DNA from: Haliscomenobacter sp041740695
GTDB taxonomy: Bacteria; Bacteroidota; Bacteroidia; Chitinophagales; Saprospiraceae
Length of the DNA stretch: 64,000 nucleotides
NCBI RefSeq assembly: GCF_041740695.1
Contig: NZ_JBGSLK010000134.1
Span: forward strand, 124,001-188,000
Direction: 5' to 3'
In this document: positions 17,745-25,031 of the stretch, piece by piece
Numbering within the stretch: the stretch's first letter is position 1
How the letters are laid out: each line of letters begins with the position of its first letter
The notes under the pieces: model-generated
The model's input: the letters and a program-made list of their open reading frames with translations, nothing else
The model's database searches: none
Told to the model about the DNA's origin: nothing
Translations under genes and position numbers: made by a program

Positions 17745-18485
17745 TTATAACTTGTTCTTCTCGATCATATCATTCAGCTCATCCCGATAGTTTTTCCCAA
17801 TCGGCAAATGTTTGGGCAGATTCTTTTCCATTACTTCTACCATATTGCCCACAATGGCATTGATCTTATCGATGTTGATGATGTAGGAGCGGTGAATGCG
17901 TTTGAAACGTACTGAAGGCAGTTTGTCCTCCAAACTCTTCATGGTTTGTAAGGTGATCACTCGTTGGTTTTCCATGCGAATGATGACGTAGTCTTTTAAA
18001 CCTTCAATGTAAATGATATCGTGGTAATTGACCTTGATCAGTTTTTTGTCGGCCTTGACAAAGATGTAATCAGGATGATCCGTGCTTTCAGTAGCATTAG
18101 AACTGGCTGCACCAGGTTCGTTGCGCTGGAGTTTGATCTGCTCCACGGCCTTATTGACGGCTTTGATGAATCGCTCCAGTGAGATGGGTTTGAGCAGGTA
18201 ATCCAGGGCATTCAACTCAAAGCCCTCCAATGCATAATTGGGATAGGCCGTGGTAAAAATGACCAAAGGTGGCCGGGTAAGGGTTTTTAAAAAATCAATC
18301 CCGGTCAATTGGGGCATCTGAATGTCCAGGAACATCAAGTCAATGTCTTGATTTTTTAGGACTTCGTTGGCCTCTAGGGCATTGTTGCATTTTTGGACCA
18401 GACTCAGCTCAGGAAACTTTTCTACATAAGTTTCTAATACATCTTGAGCCAACGGTTCGTCATCTACGATGATTACTTTGATCAT
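17745..18485 (-). CDS. LytTR-family response regulator
   Basis: Protein of 246 aa. The receiver domain (KVIIVDDEPLAQDVLETY) has the phospho-acceptor in LMFLDIQMPQLTGIDFL and the Lys in YLLKPIS. A Ser/Asn-rich linker leads to a LytTR DNA-binding domain (~145-246) with IIYIEGLKDYVIIRM and FKRIHRSYIINIDKI, which matches the family well. It pairs with the LytS-type kinase 12 bp upstream on the same strand. Targets unknown. Confidence 0.92.
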   Translation of the reverse strand: MIKVIIVDDEPLAQDVLETYVEKFPELSLVQKCNNALEANEVLKNQDIDLMFLDIQMPQLTGIDFLKTLTRPPLVIFTTAYPNYALEGFELNALDYLLKPISLERFIKAVNKAVEQIKLQRNEPGAASSNATESTDHPDYIFVKADKKLIKVNYHDIIYIEGLKDYVIIRMENQRVITLQTMKSLEDKLPSVRFKRIHRSYIINIDKINAIVGNMVEVMEKNLPKHLPIGKNYRDELNDMIEKNKL

Positions 18486-18497
18486 GACCTTATTGGG

Positions 18498-19571
18498 TTA
18501 TTCGTCTAATTCAATCATCAAATCGACAATGTACGTTTTAGGGTTATTGTCGATTTTAAGTTCGTAATGGTTGGGATACATGAGGTTAAGTCTGCGGTGT
18601 ACGTTGACCAAACCAATCCCGCCACTGCGTCGGTTCGGGTCTGCAATGGGTACTTTTTCGGGTTTGCTGTTTTCAATCGAAAAATACACCGTTTGTTGAT
18701 CCGCCTGCAGGAGCACGTTTACAAATCCTCCGTTGGTAATATAGCTATTTAATCCGTGTTTGAAGCTATTTTCCAAAAAAGGGATAAACAGCAGTGGCGC
18801 AATCTTTTGTTCACTGATCTGCCCCTCTACGGTGAAGCTGATGTTCACAGTATTGCCTTGCCGCAACTTTTCCAAATCGAGGTAATTTTGCAGATATGCC
18901 ACTTCTTTGCTCAAAAGTACACGCTTTTCGTTGCAATCATAGAGCATGTAGCGCATCATTTCCGAAAGTTTGATGACAATCTCGGGTGCCCGGTCCGATT
19001 TTTTAAGGGTCAGCGCGTATAAGTTGTTGAGGGTGTTGAATAAAAAATGCGGATTGATCTGCGATTTTAAAAAACGCAGTTCAGATTGCATGGTTTCGGT
19101 TTCCAGCACTTGTTTTTCGCGCAAGTAATAAAACCAATCGGTGACAATTTTGAATATCGTTGAGCCAGTTGCAAATAAAAAGTGAAACAAAAAAAAGGCC
19201 AATTGGGTCTGTTGAATTCTTTCCTGCTCGACGGGGTACTGGGCAAATTTGAAGTAAAAAATCAAGGTCTTAATGGGTGTAAGGACCAAGACGACGACTA
19301 CAAGCAACAAGGCATAGGTCAAAAAGCGGTTTTGTGTGAGGTAATTCGGAATGAGGTACAATAGATTAATGTACACAATCAACACCGAAAAAAAAATCGT
19401 GATCAACTCATTGGTGATGGTAAAAAAGAACCCATGCTGCGTACCTTCCATGATGGTGAGGATCAACAATACGATGGCCCAAAAAAGCATGTGGTATGCT
19501 CCTCGGGCAGAAAAAATAAGATCGGTGATTCTTTCACCTGATTTTAAAGGGTTTCTGATAACCGTTTCCAT
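18498..19571 (-). CDS. LytS-type membrane sensor histidine kinase
   Basis: Protein of 357 aa from the ATG at 19571; an alternative in-frame ATG at 19604 adds 11 residues. Four membrane helices (for example HMLFWAIVLLILTIME, LLYLIPNYL, YALLLVVVVLVLTPIKTLIF) are followed by a short coiled coil. The His_kinase signature LRFLKSQINPHFLFNTLNNL carries the phospho-acceptor His. The ATPase ends with FIPFLENSFKHG and GIGLVNVHRRLNLMYP. This is the usual partner of LytTR regulators. Confidence 0.9.
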   Translation of the reverse strand: METVIRNPLKSGERITDLIFSARGAYHMLFWAIVLLILTIMEGTQHGFFFTITNELITIFFSVLIVYINLLYLIPNYLTQNRFLTYALLLVVVVLVLTPIKTLIFYFKFAQYPVEQERIQQTQLAFFLFHFLFATGSTIFKIVTDWFYYLREKQVLETETMQSELRFLKSQINPHFLFNTLNNLYALTLKKSDRAPEIVIKLSEMMRYMLYDCNEKRVLLSKEVAYLQNYLDLEKLRQGNTVNISFTVEGQISEQKIAPLLFIPFLENSFKHGLNSYITNGGFVNVLLQADQQTVYFSIENSKPEKVPIADPNRRSGGIGLVNVHRRLNLMYPNHYELKIDNNPKTYIVDLMIELDE

Positions 19572-19643
19572 AGTTGAATTGTTGGCGACGCCTAGTAGGA
19601 TCAAGCGCCTCCAAATTATAGGATAAACTAATCAACAAAATAG

Positions 19644-19651
19644 TACTTTTG
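19644..19651 (+). promoter_or_regulatory. -7 promoter element of fabD
   Basis: TACTTTTG, a full TAnnTTTG match, 21 bp before the fabD ATG; expected transcript start about 19658. No clear -33 TTTG. Confidence 0.5.
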
Positions 19652-19672
19652 TAGCGAAAAAAGTAGTACTGC

Positions 19673-20554
19673 ATGAAAGCTTACATTTTTCCTGGACAAG
19701 GTTCCCAGTTTGTGGGAATGGGAAAAGACTTATACGAGAGCGACGCGAGCGCAAAATCCCTTTTTAATCAAGCCAATGAAATCTTGGGTTTTTCGCTCAC
19801 GGATGTAATGTTTGAAGGGAGCGAGGAAGACCTCAAACAAACCAAAATCACCCAACCGTCCATATTTTTACACTCTATCGTCAAAGCACATTTGGCAGGA
19901 GATACCTTTCAGCCCGATACAGTGGCGGGGCACTCCCTGGGTGAATTTTCGGCACTGGTTGCCGCCAAAGCATTGTCGTTTGAAGCAGCACTGATACTGG
20001 TGTACAAACGTGCTATGGCCATGCAAAAGGCTTGCGAAATTCAGCCAAGTACCATGGCAGCTGTGCTGGGTTTGTCCGACGAAAAAGTTGAAGAAATCTG
20101 TGCTTCCATCAGCGATGACCTGGTCGTACCTGCTAATTACAATTGCCCCGGTCAGTTGGTGATTTCTGGCACCATTTCCGGCGTAGAAAAAGCAGTAAAT
20201 TTGTGCAAAGAAGCGGGAGCACTCAGAGCAATTTTGTTGCCAGTAGGGGGGGCATTCCATTCTCCCTTGATGCAACCTGCCCAGGAAGAATTGGCTGCGG
20301 CGATTCATGCAACCGTGTTCGCTGCACCGCTTTGCCCCATTTACCAAAACGTGAATGCTCAGGCAGAAACCGATCCCGAAAAGATTAAAGCAAAGTTGAT
20401 TGAACAATTGACGGCTCCGGTGCGCTGGACCCAAACCATGCAAAACATGATCCAGGCAGGTGTAACGGAGTTTGTAGAGGTGGGTGGTACTGGAAAGGTA
20501 TTGCAAGGCTTAGTGAAAAAGATTGATCGTGCTTTTCCGACAAGCGCATTATAA
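19673..20554 (+). CDS. fabD: Malonyl-CoA:ACP transacylase
   Basis: Loads malonyl groups onto acyl carrier protein for fatty-acid synthesis. The 293-aa protein has the family N-terminus IFPGQGSQFVGMGKDLY and the nucleophile elbow GHSLGEFSALVAA near residues 86-98. The conserved His lies in GGAFHSPLMQPAQEEL, and VEVGGTGKVLQGLVKKI is near the C-terminus. Length is standard. It is transcribed away from the LytS gene and followed by yqgE after 74 bp. Confidence 0.95.
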   Translation: MKAYIFPGQGSQFVGMGKDLYESDASAKSLFNQANEILGFSLTDVMFEGSEEDLKQTKITQPSIFLHSIVKAHLAGDTFQPDTVAGHSLGEFSALVAAKALSFEAALILVYKRAMAMQKACEIQPSTMAAVLGLSDEKVEEICASISDDLVVPANYNCPGQLVISGTISGVEKAVNLCKEAGALRAILLPVGGAFHSPLMQPAQEELAAAIHATVFAAPLCPIYQNVNAQAETDPEKIKAKLIEQLTAPVRWTQTMQNMIQAGVTEFVEVGGTGKVLQGLVKKIDRAFPTSAL

Positions 20555-20628
20555 ACGACGATTAACCCACGACCAACCCATGGATTTATCCGTGGGCTAT
20601 CCGTGGGCTACCGGGCAACTATTTTCCT

Positions 20629-21183
20629 ATGAAGGCGCTAAAAGCTGGTAAAATTCTGTTAGCGGAACCCTTTATGTTGGATCCAAACTTCAAAAGGGCC
20701 GCTGTATTGCTCTGTGATCATGGGGATGATGGTAGCATTGGCTTTGTCATCAATCGCCCCTTGAACCACCGGATCAACGCCATTCTGGAGGATTTTCCGG
20801 AATTTGATGCTGAAGTTTTTTTTGGTGGCCCGGTAGAATCTGAAACTACCCTTCATTACCTGCACAATGTAGGTGACCTTTTGGAAGGAAGCATCAAGGT
20901 TTCCAATGGGTTGTACTGGGGCGGGGATTTCGAAAAGCTCAAATTTCTGATCTCTTCAGAACTGATTGAACCAAGCAACATTCGTTTCTTTTTGGGCTAT
21001 ACTGGTTGGGGCGAGGGGCAACTGCACGAAGAAATAACTACGGGTTCCTGGGTGATTGCCGATACCGATGCCAATTATTTGTTCAAAATGGATCCAACCG
21101 AACTATGGCAGGAGATCATGAAGAATAAAGGAAGAACGTATACCGTCATTGCCCAAATGCCAGATTCGGCAAATTGGAACTAA
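20629..21183 (+). CDS. YqgE/AlgH family protein
   Basis: Protein of 184 aa belonging to the YqgE/AlgH (DUF179) family. Landmarks are AGKILLAEPFMLDPNFKRAAVLLC, IGFVINRPLN, FFGGPVE and FFLGYTGWGEGQLHEEI. The molecular function is not established for the family; AlgH was named for an effect on alginate expression in Pseudomonas. The ATG follows a small inverted repeat (CCCACG/CGTGGG) in the 74-bp gap after fabD. It ends 4 bp before the convergent response-regulator gene. Confidence 0.92.
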   Translation: MKALKAGKILLAEPFMLDPNFKRAAVLLCDHGDDGSIGFVINRPLNHRINAILEDFPEFDAEVFFGGPVESETTLHYLHNVGDLLEGSIKVSNGLYWGGDFEKLKFLISSELIEPSNIRFFLGYTGWGEGQLHEEITTGSWVIADTDANYLFKMDPTELWQEIMKNKGRTYTVIAQMPDSANWN

Positions 21184-21187
21184 TGCA

Positions 21188-21880
21188 TTATTTTATTTTT
21201 AGGATAAAACCCACTTTAAAGACATTTTCAATGCTGATGCGCGGGTCGTGGCGCAGCATCTTCCGCAGGCGAGAAATGAACACATCAAAGCTCCGGCCTA
21301 AAAAATAATCTTTTTCACCATAAATCCTTTCTACTGCATCGTCGCGGCGCAAGATGTTGTTTTGGTGCAGGCAGAGCAGGCGCAATACCTCGTTTTCCTT
21401 TTCCGTGATGCGTTCTACCTGATCACCGTACACCAATTCCTGGCGCTTGTAGTCAAAAGAATAATCCCCAATCTGGAATTGTACGGGCAATTCAGTACTG
21501 ACTTGTTGTTGATTTCGGCGCAAGATAACGGCTATTTTGCACAACAACTCTTCTTCGTCAAAGGGTTTGCTGATGTAGTCCTCTGCGCCCAGTGCATAGC
21601 CTTTAAGGCGGTCTTCTTTTAAAACGCGGGCAGTCAGGAAAAGGAAGGGAATGTGCTCGTTTTCCAGGCGGATTTGTTTGGCCACCTGAAAACCATCAGT
21701 ATCGCCCAACATCACATCCAGAATACAGAGGTCAAAGCTATTTTTTTTGAAGTGATCTAGTCCATTTTCGCCATTCCGCGCCAACTTTACGGTATGTCCT
21801 TCAGACTCCAGCAATTCCATTAGTAAAAAACCTAGATTCAAGTCGTCTTCAACCAGCAGAATATTTCCTTTGACGGCCAT
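21188..21880 (-). CDS. OmpR-family response regulator (RprY-like)
   Basis: Protein of 230 aa. Receiver: NILLVEDDLNLGFLLMELL, phospho-acceptor in LCILDVMLGDTDGFQV, Lys in ISKPFDEEEL. Winged helix: ITEKENEVLRLLCLHQNNILRRDDAV and SFDVFISRLRKML. The composition is close to RprY regulators of Bacteroidota. It is encoded 8 bp after its kinase. The 11-bp direct-repeat array at 23309-23352, upstream of the divergent Cys-rich gene, is its most likely operator (inference). Confidence 0.92.
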   Translation of the reverse strand: MAVKGNILLVEDDLNLGFLLMELLESEGHTVKLARNGENGLDHFKKNSFDLCILDVMLGDTDGFQVAKQIRLENEHIPFLFLTARVLKEDRLKGYALGAEDYISKPFDEEELLCKIAVILRRNQQQVSTELPVQFQIGDYSFDYKRQELVYGDQVERITEKENEVLRLLCLHQNNILRRDDAVERIYGEKDYFLGRSFDVFISRLRKMLRHDPRISIENVFKVGFILKIK

Positions 21881-21888
21881 AACCCCTT

Positions 21889-23127
21889 TTATTTAGTAGG
21901 AAAACTCATTGAAAAACAAGTGCCTTGTTTTTGGGTGCAATCTACAGCTATGGCCCCATTGTGAAGGTCGACAATTTTTTTGACGTAAGCCAGGCCCAGG
22001 CCAAACCCACTAAAACGTTTGGCTGTTGCTTCTTCCCCGCGGTTGAAGTCCTTAAAAATGCTAGACAAATCACTTTCGCAAATACCCAGGCCATTGTCGC
22101 GAATGGCCACCTGGATATGCTCATTTTTGACAACTTCCAAGGCTACCTGAATATTGGGTTTGACCTCGCAGTATTTCAAGGCATTGTCAATCAGGTTGCG
22201 GAAAGCATTGCGCAGGTGCAATGCATCGCCAGTCATGGGCGGCAAAGCACCTTTCACTTCCAGTTCCACTACGGCCTCTTTTTCGCGGATCAGAGGGGTC
22301 AGGTCTTCAATGACTTCGCGGATCAAAAGCTCTAAATCCAGACTATGTCGTTGTAATGGATTTTTGTTGAACTCCAAACTGGCCATTTGTAAAAAACGCT
22401 CAATTTGATGAATCAATTGATTGCTTTCTTTGCCAATGACTTGTAATATTTGATCGTCTTTGAGTTCCGGTTTTTTGCGGGCCAACAAATTGGCGGCTAA
22501 CTTAATATTGGTCAGAGGTGTTTTAAATTCATGCGCCATGTGGTTGAAAAAATCGATGTTTTGATCGAACAAGCGCTTTTGCTTCAGCAAGTAATAACTG
22601 GCTGCAAAAAATACCAGCAGGATGACACTCAGGATCAGGACGGAACTGCCAATCATCACATTCAATTGCCCCAAGAGGTAACTTTGTTTGGTGGGGAAAC
22701 TCAGCTCTAACCTGCGGGTATCATCCACGACCAAGGGATCCAGGGCGCAGGAATAAGCTTTAGCCTTGGAGCCATTATTTTGATCAGGATTGATTACATT
22801 TACGTTATAGGGCAGGTTGATGTCGTAAAAAGCCAGGGAACGATCCAGATTTTTGCGCAATTGTACGTCGCTGAGGATCATACTTTCGGAGACCGCGTCG
22901 GCACAACAGCCTTCTTTGCTGTTGGCACAGGTCATGCCTACGGTACTTTTTAGCGGCTCCTCGGCGGTAGTTTGTACGGCATTGCAGAGGGCCATGTCTA
23001 CCCGATGCTCAAATTGTTCGTCCAGCAACACCCGTGAATAATTCATCCAACGCACCTGGATGGCAATTAAACCCAGCAGCGCAAGGCAGGAAGCAGCAAT
23101 GACTATTTTTATTCGATTCGTTCTCAT
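21889..23127 (-). CDS. Sensor histidine kinase with Cys-rich periplasmic domain (RprX-like)
   Basis: Protein of 412 aa. TM1 is at about 8-26 and TM2 at about 157-180. The periplasmic domain between them holds five cysteines (48, 67, 74, 75, 127), including TCANSKEGCCADA. HisKA: FFNHMAHEFKTPLTNIKL with His199. ATPase: FRNLIDNALKYCEV, RDNGLGICE, FSGFGLGLAYVKKIV. The cysteines suggest a redox- or metal-responsive sensor. The start codon is separated by a single base from a 119-bp palindromic element, so its untranslated leader lies inside that palindrome. Confidence 0.9.
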   Translation of the reverse strand: MRTNRIKIVIAASCLALLGLIAIQVRWMNYSRVLLDEQFEHRVDMALCNAVQTTAEEPLKSTVGMTCANSKEGCCADAVSESMILSDVQLRKNLDRSLAFYDINLPYNVNVINPDQNNGSKAKAYSCALDPLVVDDTRRLELSFPTKQSYLLGQLNVMIGSSVLILSVILLVFFAASYYLLKQKRLFDQNIDFFNHMAHEFKTPLTNIKLAANLLARKKPELKDDQILQVIGKESNQLIHQIERFLQMASLEFNKNPLQRHSLDLELLIREVIEDLTPLIREKEAVVELEVKGALPPMTGDALHLRNAFRNLIDNALKYCEVKPNIQVALEVVKNEHIQVAIRDNGLGICESDLSSIFKDFNRGEEATAKRFSGFGLGLAYVKKIVDLHNGAIAVDCTQKQGTCFSMSFPTK

Positions 23128-23128
23128 A

Positions 23129-23247
23129 GGGCGATAAAAAAATAAGTGTTCATTTTGCCAAAGGATTAGATAAGTAAACGTTCCATTTTAAGTGTCTTAT
23201 CTAATCCTTTGGCTTAGGAAAAATGAACACTTATTTTTGCCCACTAC
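23129..23247. repeat. Palindromic element, copy 2
   Basis: Outer arms: GGGCGATAAAAAAATAAGTG at 23129 and ATGAACACTTATTTTTGCCC ending at 23242. Inner arms: AAAGGATTAGATAAG and CTTATCTAATCCTTT. It is followed by ACTAC, matching the reversed end of the 8113 copy. It sits directly upstream of the kinase start on the minus strand. Confidence 0.8.
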
Positions 23248-23308
23248 ATAGGCTTAAAACATGTAATCTGCTACAAAAAAACAGGAAAAAAACCAAAGCT
23301 AGGTCATT

Positions 23309-23352
23309 TTAACAGGCGCTTAACAAGTGAATAACAGGCATAAAACACCTCG
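23309..23352 (+). promoter_or_regulatory. Four 11-bp direct repeats (OmpR-type operator)
   Basis: Consecutive 11-mers TTAACAGGCGC, TTAACAAGTGA, ATAACAGGCAT and AAAACACCTCG share WWAACA at positions 1-6. The array ends where a -33 box would lie relative to the -7 box at 23369. It lies between the divergent RprXY-like pair and the Cys-rich gene, and fits activation of that gene by the adjacent regulator. Confidence 0.65.
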
Positions 23353-23368
23353 ATCGATCCTGGCGACT

Positions 23369-23376
23369 TACTTTTG
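23369..23376 (+). promoter_or_regulatory. -7 promoter element of the Cys-rich gene
   Basis: TACTTTTG matches TAnnTTTG. The expected -33 TTTG is missing and replaced by the repeat array, as in activator-dependent promoters. Confidence 0.55.
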
Positions 23377-23443
23377 CACTGTTCAAAGCGAACAATACCG
23401 GCAACCCAGCGGATCTGGGTGAATCATTTTTTAACCAAATCTC

Positions 23444-23851
23444 ATGCGTTACTCATTTTTAATCCTCTTCGCGCTGATGTTCATGGGTATGAATGCCCTT
23501 AATGCTCAAACTTGCTGCGACAAAACCAAGGCTAGCACCACTTCTACTGCCAGTGTTTCTGAAAAGAAAAGCGGCTGTGATATGGCTAAAGCAACTGCCA
23601 GCACTGCGTCCACTAGTCATTGCAGCGAGTCGGCCAGCACTGCTGCCAAAACGCCAGCTAGCATTGCTACTTTTGTTAGTGGTGGTGTAAACGCCAAAAC
23701 AATGGCTGTGGATTGTGATCCAAGCAATTGTGACTTAAGCAAGTGCGACCTGAGCAAGTGTGACCTTACCAAATGTCTACCATCCGGAGCGATGAAAGCT
23801 TCTACTACTAAAGCTGCAGCGAAAACTACAAAAGCCACGGCAGCGTTGTAG
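23444..23851 (+). CDS. Small secreted Cys-ladder protein, function unknown
   Basis: Protein of 135 aa. A signal peptide (FLILFALMFMGMNALNAQ) precedes a low-complexity Ser/Thr/Ala/Lys chain with nine or so cysteines. The core has Cys every fifth residue: CDPSNCDLSKCDLSKCDLTKC. The ladder resembles a pentapeptide-repeat coil turn or a metal-binding tape. The flanks (TTKAAAKTTKATAAL) look like a flexible cell-wall or surface tail. I know no named family. The operator upstream and the Cys-rich kinase opposite suggest a stress or metal/thiol response role. Confidence 0.75.
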   Translation: MRYSFLILFALMFMGMNALNAQTCCDKTKASTTSTASVSEKKSGCDMAKATASTASTSHCSESASTAAKTPASIATFVSGGVNAKTMAVDCDPSNCDLSKCDLSKCDLTKCLPSGAMKASTTKAAAKTTKATAAL

Positions 23852-23860
23852 TGATCTTGA

Positions 23861-23990
23861 AAGTTCGAAGGTGCCAGGAATTAATGGGTTGAGGATTTAA
23901 GGGTTTATGCAATTATTTTGGCCGAATCAGGCTGGAATTGTACTTTTGCCCCGAACCCTGGAACTCAGTAACTCTGAAACCTTCGAACTT
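23861..23990. repeat. Long-range inverted repeat around the purC promoter
   Basis: AAGTTCGAAGGT (23861-23872) and ACCTTCGAACTT (23979-23990) are perfect 12-bp complements. CCAGG (about 23875) and CCTGG (about 23957) lie inside. The right arm ends 7 bp before the purC ATG; the promoter lies in the loop. Confidence 0.6.
23917..23948 (+). promoter_or_regulatory. purC promoter
   Basis: TTTG (23917-23920), a 20-bp spacer, then TACTTTTG (23941-23948) give a full Bacteroidota-type promoter. Transcription from about 23955 fixes the purC start at the downstream ATG 23998 and rules out a TTG at 23938. Confidence 0.7.
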
Positions 23991-23997
23991 ACAAAGT

Positions 23998-24945
23998 ATG
24001 CTGCCTGAACAACACGCCATTCGCGAAAGCAATTTTCAACTACCTGGCCAAACCGCATTTTATCGGGGCAAGGTACGTGATGTATATACCCTTACTGATC
24101 AATTGTTGATGATCGCCTCCGATCGTATTTCTGCTTTTGATTACGTCCTCCCGCGACCCATTCCTTACAAGGGCCAGGTGTTGAACCAAATTGCCGACCA
24201 TTTTTTAAAAGCCACCGCAGACATTGTCCCCAATTGGTTGATTGCTACCCCCGATCCAAATGTAGCAGTGGGGTATGCTTGTGAACCTTTTCGGGTAGAA
24301 ATGGTGATCCGCGCCTACTTGGTAGGGCATTCTGCGAGGGTTTATGCGAGCGGTGAACGAAGCCTGTGCGGGGTATCCCTGCCGGAGGGCCTGCATGAAA
24401 ATGACCGCTTTCCCCAACCCATCATCACCCCCGCAACCAAGGCAGAAGAGGGCCACGATGAAGACATCAGCCGAGAAGACATCATGGCCAAAGGAATTGT
24501 GAGTGAAGAAGACTACCTCCAGTTAGAAGCATATACCCGGGCACTCTTTCAAAGAGGCACCGAAATGGCCGCCAAACAAGGTTTGATTCTGGTTGATACC
24601 AAATATGAATTTGGCAAAAAGGATGGCAAAATTTACGTCATCGACGAAATCCATACCCCCGATAGCTCCCGCTATTTTTACCTGGATGGTTATGCCGAAC
24701 GGCAGGCCAAAGGTGAACGTCAAAAACAACTCTCCAAAGAATTTGTCCGCGAATGGCTGATTGAAAATGGCTTCCAAGGTAAGGAAGGGCAGACTATACC
24801 GGACATGTCCGATGAATTTGTCTGGGAAATTTCGAATCGCTACATCGAGTTGTACGAGCGGATTACGGGAACGGATTTTGTGAAGGCGGATACGGAGGAT
24901 ATTCAGGAACGCATTGAGCGGAATATTTTGAATTGGCTCAATTGA
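23998..24945 (+). CDS. purC: SAICAR synthase
   Basis: Phosphoribosylaminoimidazole-succinocarboxamide synthase, which joins aspartate to CAIR with ATP in de novo purine synthesis. The 315-aa protein shows FYRGKVRDVYTL, the signature IASDRISAFDYVLPRPIPYK, VDTKYEFGKKDGKIYVIDEI and TPDSSRYF. The length matches the longer yeast-type PurC common in Bacteroidota rather than the 237-aa E. coli form. The gene stands alone and is not in a pur operon. Confidence 0.95.
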   Translation: MLPEQHAIRESNFQLPGQTAFYRGKVRDVYTLTDQLLMIASDRISAFDYVLPRPIPYKGQVLNQIADHFLKATADIVPNWLIATPDPNVAVGYACEPFRVEMVIRAYLVGHSARVYASGERSLCGVSLPEGLHENDRFPQPIITPATKAEEGHDEDISREDIMAKGIVSEEDYLQLEAYTRALFQRGTEMAAKQGLILVDTKYEFGKKDGKIYVIDEIHTPDSSRYFYLDGYAERQAKGERQKQLSKEFVREWLIENGFQGKEGQTIPDMSDEFVWEISNRYIELYERITGTDFVKADTEDIQERIERNILNWLN

Positions 24946-24978
24946 GAGTGCAGGACAAAATTGAGCTCATTGATGACA

Positions 24979-25020
24979 GATTTCGGGTTTTGGATAAAAG
25001 GCTGCCGAAACCCGAAATCA
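24979..25020. terminator. Hairpin between convergent purC and dehydrogenase genes
   Basis: GATTTCGGGTTT at 24979 and GAAACCCGAAATC ending at 25020 form a 12-bp stem with a loop of about 17 bases. It sits in the 86-bp gap between two converging genes and could stop transcription from either side. There is no clear U-tract. Confidence 0.5.
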
Positions 25021-25031
25021 GCCATCCGAAA

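Noticed and set aside
23938..23997. TTG start giving a 335-aa PurC
   Set aside because: The TTG overlaps a full TTTG-N20-TACTTTTG promoter, so it would lie upstream of the transcript start.
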